A DNA stretch of 64,000 nucleotides from Ridgeia piscesae (lineage: Eukaryota; Annelida; Polychaeta; Sabellida; Siboglinidae): contig JAODUO010001065.1 of the NCBI GenBank assembly GCA_025642075.2, positions 90,001-154,000 on the forward strand, written 5' to 3'. A program made the position numbers and the translations under genes. Below the pieces are notes generated by a model that ran no database searches, was not told where the DNA came from, and saw nothing but the letters and a program-made list of their open reading frames with translations. Shown one piece after another: positions 48,901-60,900 of this stretch (positions are counted from its first letter, which is position 1; each line of letters opens with the position of its first letter).

Positions 48901-51900
48901 TGGTGTGGGGAAAACATGCTAACCTTGAACCAAGGTTGAAGTGTAGTTATGCCTGAGTGCAGATATTTAGATGACAATTTGGAGTTAAAATATACAGCAA
49001 ATACAGTCAAAAACATGCCTTGTGGACAGATAAATGTTCAGTAAACATACCCTTTCATACATGTAAAATTACAATGTTAGAATTAATTAATTCTTACATT
49101 TGCAGAGCCTAAAGATGTTATCTTCATCGGTCTGAGTCAACCAAACACGTATCACAAGGAACGCGCAGAAATCTTCAGGCAACATTTGAAAGAACAGTTT
49201 GAAGACTTGAAACAGGTAAATATGTGGACGGAGTGGACGGAGTGGACGGAGTGGGCGGAGTGGGCGGAGTGGGCGGAGTGGGCGGAGTGGGCGGAGTGGA
49301 CGGAGTGGACGGAGTGGACGGAGTGGACGGAGTGGGCGGAGTGGGCGGAGTGGGCGGAGTGGGCGGAGAGGGCGGAGTGGGCGGAGTGGGCGGAGTGGAC
49401 GGAGTGGACGGAGTGGGCGGAGTGGACGGAGTGGGCGGAGTGGACGGAGTGGGCGGAGTGGGCGGAGTGGACGGAGTGGGCGGAGTGGGCGGAGTGGACG
49501 GAGTGGGCGGAGTGGGCGGAGTGAGGTGATGTAGCACAGACAACAGATAGATACATAGTGTTTGCCAGGGCAGACACAATATCTGAACATTTTTCTGTTT
49601 ACATTTTCATTTTGACTTTGAACGTAATCTTCCCCAAGAATGCATTGTTACCCCTCCCCGGGTAGAGGGTAAATTGGCAACCTCCAAACAGGTCAGTGAC
49701 ACGGCTACTCCAGGAATGTACCAGGACAAACAGGTCAGTGACATGGCTACTCCAGTCCTGTACCAGGACAAACAGGTCAGTGACACGGCTTCTCCAGTCC
49801 TGTACCATGACAAACAGGTCAGTGACACGGCTTCTCCAGGCCTGTACCAGGACAAACAGGTCAGTGACACGGCTTCTCCAGTCCTGTACCAGGACAAACA
49901 GGTCAGTGACACGGCTACTCCGGTCCTGGACCAGGACAAACAGTTCAGTGGCACAGCTACTCCAGTCCTGTACCAGGACAAACAGGTCAGTGACACGGCT
50001 ACTCCGGTCCTGTACCAGGACAAACAGTTCAGTGACACAGCTACTCCAGTCCTGTACCAGGACAAACAGTTCAGTGACATGGCTACTCCAGTCCTGTACC
50101 AGGACAAACAGGTCAGTGACATGACTACTCCAGTCCTGTACCAGGGCAAACAGGTCAGTGACATGGCTACTCCAGTCCTGTACAAACATGTCAGTCCTGA
50201 CCGAGTTTTATCTTAACTTCCAGTACCACTTCCTGTGTCTTAATTTAGTGTGAAATTCATCTAATTTCACTGCTGTCATTTCGTCATTGTTTACTGGGTC
50301 AAATTGTTTTGAAAATACAGGCTATTGCCTAAATTCATTATGTGTTTCAGACACAGTACACATATGAATCAGTGGCACTTGAAGCAGCTTCTTGTGTATT
50401 GATTGAAGTACACAGGAGACATAAAGTGTGGTGTTGACATTAAATATGAATGACATCATGATTACATTGCAGTCACAGTGGCCAGTGATTGATCTCCTGC
50501 ACGAACGTTGGCCAGTCACGGGGGCCTGGACCATTCTTCCTGTCTTGTCAAGGTCAGTTACCAACAGCACAAAACACATTTGAGCACATTTCACCATGAA
50601 GCCAGTACAGATCTATTGCAGTGTGTTCCTCAGCATATCCATGATTTCAATAATTTTGTTAGCATCAGAATATGTCTGGGCTTTGTTTAAAATTGATAGC
50701 TTTATTATTGTTTATAGCATTACAATATACCATTAGAATGCATGTAAAAGAAGCAATCAAGTTCTATTGACAACGTTGCTGTTTTCCAAGAAATGAAGTA
50801 TTAGCTGAGTTTTGTCACTTTAAGTTTTCGCTACATGTTTTCTCCATCTAAATAAATACAGTCATTCTTCTCTGAAGAAGGTACTGCGTAACTAAGTACA
50901 TGTCTGCTTGATAATTATCTTGTTACGTACAATCTTAATGTGATTCTACTGAATTGCGATACTGAGCAGAATTATACAAATCTGTGAAATTATTCTGTCA
51001 AGAATATATAATTTTGTGATTCATTTCTTAGTTATAATTAACACACCATTAAACTAAAGAAAGTAATTTGTGAAGCAACTACTGATACTGAAAGTTACAT
51101 TCAGTTTGTTGCCACTGAAACCTGAAAGTGACAGGTTGGCATCATCACGTGCCAGGGGTTGCTACGGCTGATTACATCAGTACCAGGCGGTATCTAACCC
51201 TGGCACATCCCTTTCAAAAACTTGTCTTTTAACATCAACCAATGAAATCGCTCGCTGGCTACAGGTGATCATAATATAAAAGAATTCAGCCACCTGTGAT
51301 GCCATCATATTGGGATTAACACCAGTTGTGTATCCTTCTTCAAATTGGGTGGGTATTTGACTATTTGTGCTGCTCCCAGTTCTCACGGCTGACAAAGTAG
51401 CGACTGGCAAAGGCAATTGCTATAATTTTATAGGTCACTCGGAGGGTTGACTGATTGATTTATTGATTGAGTTTATTTGGTAAAAATTATATGCATGACA
51501 ATTAAACATAGTGTAGAAGAAACAGCAAATAAAAGAATAAGCATATATAATATTACCGAGGATAAAGACATTAAAGCACACCAACGTATACTTATTTCAA
51601 AAATGTCATAAAAATATTAATAATTTAAGAAAAAAAACTTACATAAATAGATAAATAATTACAGAAAAATAAATACAAACAAATAAAATACAGATGTATA
51701 AATAATTTTAAATACAGATCAATAAATATAAAAGTACTCTACTAAAATATGATAATATGACAATACATAGTAAGATATGAGTTAATAAAAATATATTAGA
51801 TTGCCACTTTGAGATTGTAATTCATGACCCAAGAAGGTTTTAGGAGACAATTGGCCAGGGGTACAGTAGCAGTTCATTGACCCTGGGTTTTGAGGATGCT

Positions 51901-54900
51901 GTTGAGCAAGGATATGTCTTGTCACCTGTCACAGTGGATACAAAGGTTGTAGAACATATAAACTGGGCTAGATCCTCACTCCTGTTGGCTAACTAGTCAC
52001 CAGTAGGGTAGTTTAAAAAACACTCCTATTTCATATTTCCCAGCTCAAAAATATGGCTTCATATGGTATCCATGTAGACATATAATCATGTCTTGTTCTA
52101 GACCACGACGATTCGCAGGACACAATGTGCTCATGTGTAATTTATTATGTTTTTACTAAGTATCGTAACAAAATTGAAACATGGTCACCAGATGTGACTA
52201 AGCACGTAAGGCAAAGCAAAAACATTGTTTTTTCTAAATTTGTCTGGTGTATCAGGTAAGTGGTTAAATCTGTCTGGCACATCAGGTGAGTGATTTACTT
52301 CTGACCAAGTTTTTTCAGGTGTGGACCAATGATTGCAGGTGTGACAATTTGCACACCTGAGCCATAGAGACTGGTGCATTGTGACATGATACACCATTAT
52401 GTGTGTGTGCAGGTCACTTCATGTTACAGATGACAGCTTGGATAAAATAACAGTCAGTAAATATGAAAACTCTTCACTGTGCAAGTGTTGTGCCAGAAGA
52501 TGTGTTGAAATCTGGCCCAATATAGCTTTATGGTGGCTTCTCTGTTGCATGGATTTTATCATTGCATCAATCATTGAAAACATTGTAAAATGTGTAGAAT
52601 CTATAAAAGCACTGTAAAAACTATGTAAAATCTATGAAAACACTGTAAAACCTACGTAAAATTTATGAAAATTGTGTAAAACCTATGTACAGAACTAAGG
52701 TTTTTGGGGATGGAAGGGGAATGTTAATGTAAAAGGGTAGTTTGCATTCATGAGACATTGTGTCCAGAACATGGAAACCAAGGACATAACCAAGGTCACA
52801 TGATTCGTGTGACCTTGGCTGTTATGTCTTTGGTTTCTACATCTGTCGTGTCCTTTTATCCTGTGTCCTCTATTCCCGGGTCCTTGTTTCCTGTGTCCAG
52901 GTTGAGTTGACCTGTGTCCTTGTGTTGCAGTGTCCTTGGTTGGGTTAACCTGTGTCCTTGTGTTGCAGGGTCCTTGGTTGAGTTGACCTGTGTCCTTGTG
53001 TTGCAGTGTCCTTGGTTGAGTTGACCTGTGTCCTTGTGTTGCAGTGTCCTTGGTTGAGTTAACCTGTGTCCTTGTGTTGCAGTGTCCTTGGTTGAGTTGA
53101 CCTGTGTCCTTGTGTTGCAGTGTCCTTGGTTGAGTTGACCTGTGTCCTTGTGTTGCAGTGTCCTTGGTTGAGTTGACCTGTGTCCTTGTGTTGCAGTGTC
53201 CTTGGTTGAGTTGACCTGTGTCCTTGTGTTGCAGTGTCCAGGTTGAGTTGACCTGTGTCCTTGTGTTGCAGTGTCCTTGGTTGAGTTGACCTGTGTCCTT
53301 GTGTTGCAGTGTCCTTGGTTGAGTTGACCTGTGTCCTTGTGTTGCAGTGTCCTTGGTTGAGTTGACCTGTGTCCTTGTGTTGCAGTATCCTGGCATCACG
53401 GGGCAGTCAGAAGTGGTTATTCATCAGTGACGTGGAGACAAGACTGAATGTGACAAAACTACTGCAGAATCTGTCCGGCTTCAACCACAGTGAGGTGCCT
53501 AATGTTTCACCATCTATTGTTTTTAGATTCCTTATGCATTTACTGCAGTCTATTTTATCTCTGATACTGATGGCCATATCTCCATTATCTTTCTTGTTCC
53601 ACACATCTATTTTATCTTCATTATCTTTCTTTTTCCACATGTCAATTTTATCTCCATTATCTTTCTTGTTCCATACATCAATTTTTATCCCCATTGTTTT
53701 TCTTGTTCCACACATTAATTTTTATCTCCAGTATCTTTCTTGTTCCACACATCAATTTTTATCTCCATTATCTTTCTTGTTCAACATGTCAATTTTTATC
53801 TCCATTATGTTTCTTGTTCCACACGTCAATTTTTTGTTTCACACATCAATTTTTATCTCCATTATCTTTCTTGTTCCAGACATAAATTTTTATCTCCATT
53901 ATCTTTCTTGTTCCAAACATCAGTTTTTATCTCCACTGTCTTTCTTATTCCACAGGTCAGTTTTTATCTCCATTATCTTTCTTGGTCCACATGTCAGTTT
54001 TTATCTCCACTATCTTTCTTGTTCCACACATCAATTTTTATCTCCATTATCTTTCTTGTTCCAGACATTAGTTTTTATCTCCATTATCTTTCTTGTTCCA
54101 CACATCAATTTTTATCTCCATTATCTTTCTTGGTCCACACATCAGTGTTTATCTCCATTATCTTTTTTGTTCCTCACATCAGTTTTTATCTCCATTATCT
54201 TTTTTGTTCCACAGGTCAATGTTGTAGGATAGCACATACTTTGACGTGATTTGTCATTGTGTGTTCACATCTTATATGAATCTTGTTGGATGTTCACAGA
54301 GGCTGTTTATTGGACGAGGTTTATATGACAAGGAACATACGATCATACACCACTTCAACTTCCCTACGCCCCCACTGGCCTACCCTGACTTCGCTGCAGG
54401 ATTTCTCATGAGTTTGGAACTCGTCAAACAGTAAGTTGAATGTGTAGTACCAGTTTTATGAAGGGTTGTTTGTCTGGGAATTTATATTTTTTGTGAGATG
54501 AAAATTTGTTGTCAAATTAATATTATCATGAATCAATAATCTTTTATTGGGTAGACCATTATGTCAATTGTTTGAAAAAATGGTGTTGGAAAACTCTTGA
54601 AATCCTTGCTGATTGTTAAGTGTTTTGAAAACATGATTTCCTAAGATTGCCATCCAGGGTTAAAAATCAGATTGTAACTGGATGAAGAATTAACTTAAAC
54701 ATTTTGGTTTATTTCCCCCCATAACAGGGTTCACCCTGAAAAGAGAAATGCATATGTCTTTCAGGCACACCAGGGGATAAAACGATGTGCCTTGTTGAAA
54801 TGTTATGTGCCGCAAATCTGTTGGTTACAGTTTAATATTTTCATATGATGCTATGATCATATAAATAACCTGGTAAATGTCAGCATTTAATGCTGACACT

Positions 54901-57900
54901 GCACAAAGTTGTATTTCAAGTGATGACATGTCATAAATGAATCGACATGACATTGTTTACACTTCAACTCATCATAACTTTTGTTTCTCTGGTGGCATTG
55001 ATTTTGTAGTTTGTATAACAGTGAAAAGTGTATCTAAATATGTTTACAAATGCGGGTGTTTTATTTGCCGTGATCTATGTTGTATCATCATGAAAGCCAT
55101 GAAGACCACTGTAGCACCCTTGACATGAAATTTTCGGTGCACATTTTCACTAAATCATGGTCGATGAGTCCACCAAATAAATTAATACATTTGAAAACGT
55201 TACACCATCCAGATTAATTCAAATATACCATGGCTTCATGATCATCAAATCATGGTCCCATATCCTGTAAATAGTATGTTGTTTTGTTCAGGCAATTGTT
55301 ATTGAAGCGTTTCATCCCCCTTTAAATCACGAGTACTGATGTATTGTTTTAATGTTTCCACCAGTGTAGCAGAAAGATTGAGCTCTGTCAAGCAGAAATC
55401 CGACTTCTCTATTGATGTCAAATATGAGGTGGGTAGATTTATGTATTGAATAAGTAATAATAACTTGAAATAATCATTTCAGTGTGATAATCAACAGCAA
55501 TGTGTATTGCAAACGTGATATGGTTTCGGCCTGTTGTGTTTGTATAATTTTAATAAGACTGATTTTGATAATTATTTGTGTAAATGACTTGCTGCTCTTT
55601 GACACATGAGAGGCATGGAGCAGGCAGTGTGTACGACGGCTGTGTTGTCATGGCAACAGTGTTTCCATGAGGTAGAATGTGTGTGAGTTGGTGGCAGGGA
55701 TAATGTTGTTATGGAGACAGTGTTTACACAAGGTAGAATGTGTGGGAGTTGGTGGCAGGGATAATGTTGTTATGGAGACAGTGTTTACACGAGGTAGAAT
55801 GTGTGGGAGTTGGTGGCAGGGATAATGTTGTCATGGCAACAGTGTTTCCATGAGGTAGAATGTGTGTGAGTTGGTGGCAGGGATAATGTTGTCATGGCAA
55901 CAGTGTTTCCATAAGGTAGAATGTGTGGGAGTTGGTGGCAGGGATAATGTTGTTATGGAGACAGTGTTTACACGAGGTAGAATGTGTGGGAGTTGGTGGC
56001 AGGGATAATGTTGTCATGGCAACAGTGTTTCCATGAGGTAGAATGTGTGTGAGTTGGTGGCAGGGATAATGTTGTCATGGCAACAGTGTTTCCATAAGGT
56101 AGAATGTGTGGGAGTTGGTGGCAGGGATAATGTTGTTAGGGAGACAGTGTTTACACGAGGTAGAATGTGTGGGAGTTGGTGGCAGGGATAATGTTGTTAT
56201 GGAGACAGTGTTTACACGAGGTAGAATGTGTGGGAGTTGGTGGCAGGGATAATGTTGTCATGGCAACAGTGTTTCCATGAGGTAGAATGTGTGTGAGTTG
56301 GTGGCAGGGATAATGTTGTCAGGGAGACAGTGTTTACACGAGGTAGAATGTGTGGGAGTTGGTGGCAGGGATAATGTTGTTAGGGAGACAGTGTTTACAC
56401 GAGGTAGAATGTGTGGGAGTTGGTGGCAGGGATAATGTTGTTAGGGAGACAGTGTTTACACGAGGTAGAATGTGTGGGAGTTGGTGGCAGGGATAATGTT
56501 GTTAGGGAGACAGTGTTTACACGAGGTAGAATGTGTGGGAGTTGGTGGCAGGGATAATGTTGTTAGGGAGACAGTGTTTACACGAGGTAGAATGTGTGGG
56601 AGTTGGTGGCAGGGATAATGTTGTTAGGGAGACAGTGTTTACACGAGGTAGAATGTGTGGGAGTTGGTGGCAGGGATAATGTTGTTAGGGAGACAGTGTT
56701 TACCGAGGTAGAATGTGTGGGAGTTGGTGGCAGGGATAATGTTGTTAGGGAGACAGTGTTTACACGAGGTAGAATGTGTGGGAGTTGGTGGCAGGGATAA
56801 TGTTGTTAGGGAGACAGTGTTTACACGAGGTAGAATGTGTGGGAGTTGGTGGCAGGGATAATGTTGTTAGGGAGACAGTGTTTACACGAGGTAGAATTGT
56901 GTGAGTTGGTGGAGGGATAATGTTGTTAGGGAGACAGTGTTTACACGAGGTAGAATGTGTGGGAGTTGGTGGCAGGGATAATGTTGTTAGGGAGACAGTG
57001 TTTACACGAGGTAGAATGTGTGGGAGTTGGTGGCAGGGATAATGTTGTAGGGAGACAGTGTTTCCGGGGGGGAGGATAATGTTGTTAGGGAGACAGTGTT
57101 TACTCGAGGTAGAATGTGTGGGAGTTGGTGGCAGGGATAATGTTGTTAGGGAGACAGTGTTTACACGAGGTAGAATGTGTGGGAGTTGGTGGCAGGGATA
57201 ATGTTGTTAGGGAGACAGTGTTTACACGAGGTAGAATGTGTGGGAGTTGGTGGCAGGGATAATGTTGTTAGGGAGACAGTGTTTACACGAGGTAGAATGT
57301 GTGGGAGTTGGTGGCAGGGATAATGTTGTTAGGGAGACAGTGTTTACACGAGGTAGAATATGTGTGAGTTGGTGGAAGGGACAATGTTGTCATGGAGACA
57401 GTGTTTCCTCAAGGTAGAATGTGTGTGAGTTGGTGGAATGGACAATGTTGTCATGGAGATGGTGTTTCCACGAGGTAGAATGTGTGTGAGTTGGTGGCAG
57501 GGACAATGTTGTCATGGAGACAGTGTTTCCCCGAGGTAGAATGCTGTGTAAGTTGGTGTTTATAGTAGGACAGTGTCAGTGATGTCTGCATGTTTCAGCT
57601 GGCTCTGTACATACACGACAAAGGAGAGGGAGTTCCTCTCACAGACGTTGCCTTCCTGTGTACGACTGAATCCAAGCCAGAGTGTGCTACAACATACACC
57701 CACACGTTCCCTGACTGCGTGAGTACCCTCTCCCTTCTCTCTCCCCCACAGTCCCGTTTATATTTTACAGCCTCTTGTCTGACACAGACACCTCTCCATT
57801 ACAGACACCTCTCTATCACATACACCTCCCCAAAACAGACACCTCTCCATCGCAGACACCTCTCAATCACAGACACCTCTCCATCGCAGACACCTGTCCA

Positions 57901-60900
57901 TTACAGGCACCTCTCTATCACATGCACCTCCCCAAAACAGACACCTCTCCATCGCAGACACCTCTCCATCACAGACACCTCTCCATCGCAGACATCTCTC
58001 CATCGCAGACACCTCTCCATTACAGACACCTCGCCATCTCAGACACCTCTCCATTACAGACACCTCTCTATCACATACACCTCCCCAAAACAGACACCTC
58101 TTCATCGCAGACACCTCTCCATCGCAGACACCTCTCCATTACAGACACCTCTCCATCGCAGACACTTCGCCATCGCAGACACTTCTCCATTACAGACAAC
58201 TCTCCACCACAGACACCTCTCACACCACATATCAAACTGGTGGTCAAACATTGGATGTAGTAAAACACTGACCGTGTGAAAATGAGGAACTTGTCAATGA
58301 CTGCCACTGTAAACATGTTGCGACATGAGAGATGAAAGAGATGGGACACTTACTTACTTGTCTGGTCCGAGCCAGTGAAACATTGCCTGCTTGGACAGCC
58401 AGGTTAGGATTAGAACAGTTAATTGTGTTTGTTTAAAAAGGTGTATATTGTGACTCGTTGTTTGCACCAGGCAGTTGTGAATGGTAGTCACAGATTATTT
58501 TGTCACAAAGTGTCGTGAGCATATATTTCAGACAGTGGAGTGGATCTGATTTCAGGGTGAACCAATCAGTGACGACGATCTGTTTATTGCGGTGAAAACG
58601 TGCGAAAAATTCCACAAGACCCGAGGCAAGAAACAGTTGTATTGTCAAAATTGTAGTTACGACATTACTGATATTCGTATTGTTGTTGTGTTCAGCATCT
58701 CAAGTATCTGTCTAGACTCAGAAAACTCTCCTCTCTGCTACAAAAAAAGCTATATGAATAATTTACAGCCTTGATTACCATGGTCATACATCTGTATTTT
58801 TTCACTGCTCAAAAATTCTTAAACTTGAAGATTTAATTACACATAGGACTATGGTTATGCTTTTTAAAGCAAACAACGACTGTTTAGAAGGTCATGTACA
58901 AGCGTTCTTTGAACCAACTGCAGCCATACACAAGCATGATACCAGACAGTCTAAACTATTTTATGTTACAAAAACGAACACCACCCATAGACTACTGTCA
59001 ATTACTGTCAGAGGTATACACATGGAACGGTTTAGCAAGTTCGCAACAATTTAAGAAAAGATTAAAGTCGACATTACTTTCTTCGTATTTATGAACAGTT
59101 AACAACAATAAAAACATTATTGTTGCTTTGTATCAATCTTGTAACTTTTACTATAACTACTACGCATTTTAGTTGAAAAGGGAATAGCGCTTACAAGTCA
59201 TATGACTTCTGCTATATCTCTTTAACAACAGCAGCGATTCACCAATCATGAAATTGTATTATATTGTATTGTCTTTACCATTATGTATTGTATTATTTCC
59301 CATACTATGTTGTATATGCCTGTGTTGTTGTTGTTGTTGTTGTTAAATAAACTTTCATTTATTCATTCAAGTAAGCACCGGTACATGTAATGGGAATGAA
59401 CAAAATAGTGGCAATTTTCAATGAGTAATTTCAGTTGTCTTTTATAGTGTGATATAAAGTGCATGTTTTAAGATATTTGTAACAATAGACATAGGTGTGT
59501 TCTAGTCTTTCTGAAAGTGTGTTATTATAGGTGTGTTCTAGTCATTCTTGTGTGTGTTATCGTGTGTTGTGACGATTCTTGTGGTGTGTGCTTGTGGTGA
59601 GATGTTGTAGGTATGTTCTGGTGATTGTTGTGGTGTGTTTTCGTAGGTGTGTTGTAGTGATTGTTGTGGTGTGTTGTAAGGTGTGTTTTCGTAGGTGTGT
59701 CATGGTGATTCTTGCAGTGTGTTGTCAGGTGTGTGGTTGTAAGTGTGTTGTTATTCCTGCAGTGTGTTGTCAAGTGTGTTTTCATATGTGTGTTGTGGTG
59801 ACTCCTGCAATGTGTTGTCAGGTGTGTTGTCATAGGTGTGTTGTGATTCCTGTGGTGTGTTGAATAGTGCCGTTTGTGCTGAAGACATGGGGCCGACAGA
59901 CACGAAACATCGAGTACTACAGCCACCAGGTGGACGACACCATCCCTACCATAGACCTGGGTATACCCAACACAGAGGGGGGTGAGTGACACACTGCTTA
60001 CCTACTTATCTTACCTTACCTTACCTTATGACACCCTACCTTACCACCCATCACCATACCAAGTCTACCTTGATATTACATGTCCCATCAACTTGCGTTC
60101 TTACTTTACGCAATCTCCTCTCCTCATCTCAGCTTACCTATACCTGTCTTATCTTGTCACACCTTACCTTTCCTTAACTCGTAAATACATAGGCAGCCTT
60201 CTGATGTCAACAAACCATATGTAGTAATGTGCACGAATGCTCAGTGTTTTGACAGCCATTGTTTTATGGTTTGACAGCTGTTGCTAGGCAATAGGTCACA
60301 TGACGAATAGGTGGGATGCTGGTTGCATAACATGTTCCATGTGTAGGTCACTGTGCCAAGACGCATGCCATCCTGACCCGTGTCCACCACAGGCCTGGCA
60401 TGAAATGGCTGATCATTGTTGATGATGACACTCTCCTCAGGTAGGCCACCGTACTGTGCTGTGCTGTGCTGTGCTGTGCTGTGCTGTGCTGTGCTGTGCT
60501 GTGCTGTGCTGTGCTGTGCTGTGCTGTGCTGTGCTGTGCTGTGCTGTGCTGTGCTGTGCTGTGCTGTGCTGTACTGCTACTGTAATGCACTGTAATGCAC
60601 TGTAATGCACTGTAATGCACTGTAATGCACTGTAATGCACTGTAATGCACTGTAATGCACTGTAATGCACTGTAATGCACTGTAATGCACTGCACTCATG
60701 GTATTAGAGAATTAGCATAATTTTGTAATACCAATACCATATTTGTTCTATTTGTTCAGTGTACCATCAATGTTCATGCGACATGTTCAATGTGAGATCA
60801 ATGTTAATGTGATATGTTCAGTGTGATATCAAAGTTAATGTGATATGTTCAGTGTGATATCAAAGTTAATGTGATATGTTCAGTGTGAGATCAATGTTAA

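Larger units (their letters stand above)
39913..49105 (+). other. B3GLCT intron 1 (9.2 kb)
   Basis: Phase 1. It holds a degenerate AGTGATCTCGGCCTGT repeat (40267-40406), a 91-bp satellite (43569-45034), a dispersed repeat copy, microsatellites, and a copy of the compound minisatellite of intron 2 (46990-47950). Between 40700 and 43560 I see no further feature except short CTAGTCCGG-like motifs near 42050 and 42600-42680 and an unassigned minus frame at 42026-41751. No missed exon is required, because exons 1 and 2 join in phase. Confidence 0.8.

Noticed and set aside
49599..50216. Overlapping frames of 140-196 codons on both strands
   Set aside because: The 42-bp array is divisible by three and open on both strands. 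Located in an intron.
53369..54249. 287- and 169-codon plus frames after exon 4
   Set aside because: They read from exon 4 (wrong frame) into a 36-bp pyrimidine-rich array. The B3GLCT frame and donor explain the exon.
58530..58556. Alternative exon 8 acceptor at ATATATTTCAG (58531)
   Set aside because: Gives an in-frame TGA (GTG GAG TGG ATC TGA) before the conserved coding sequence.
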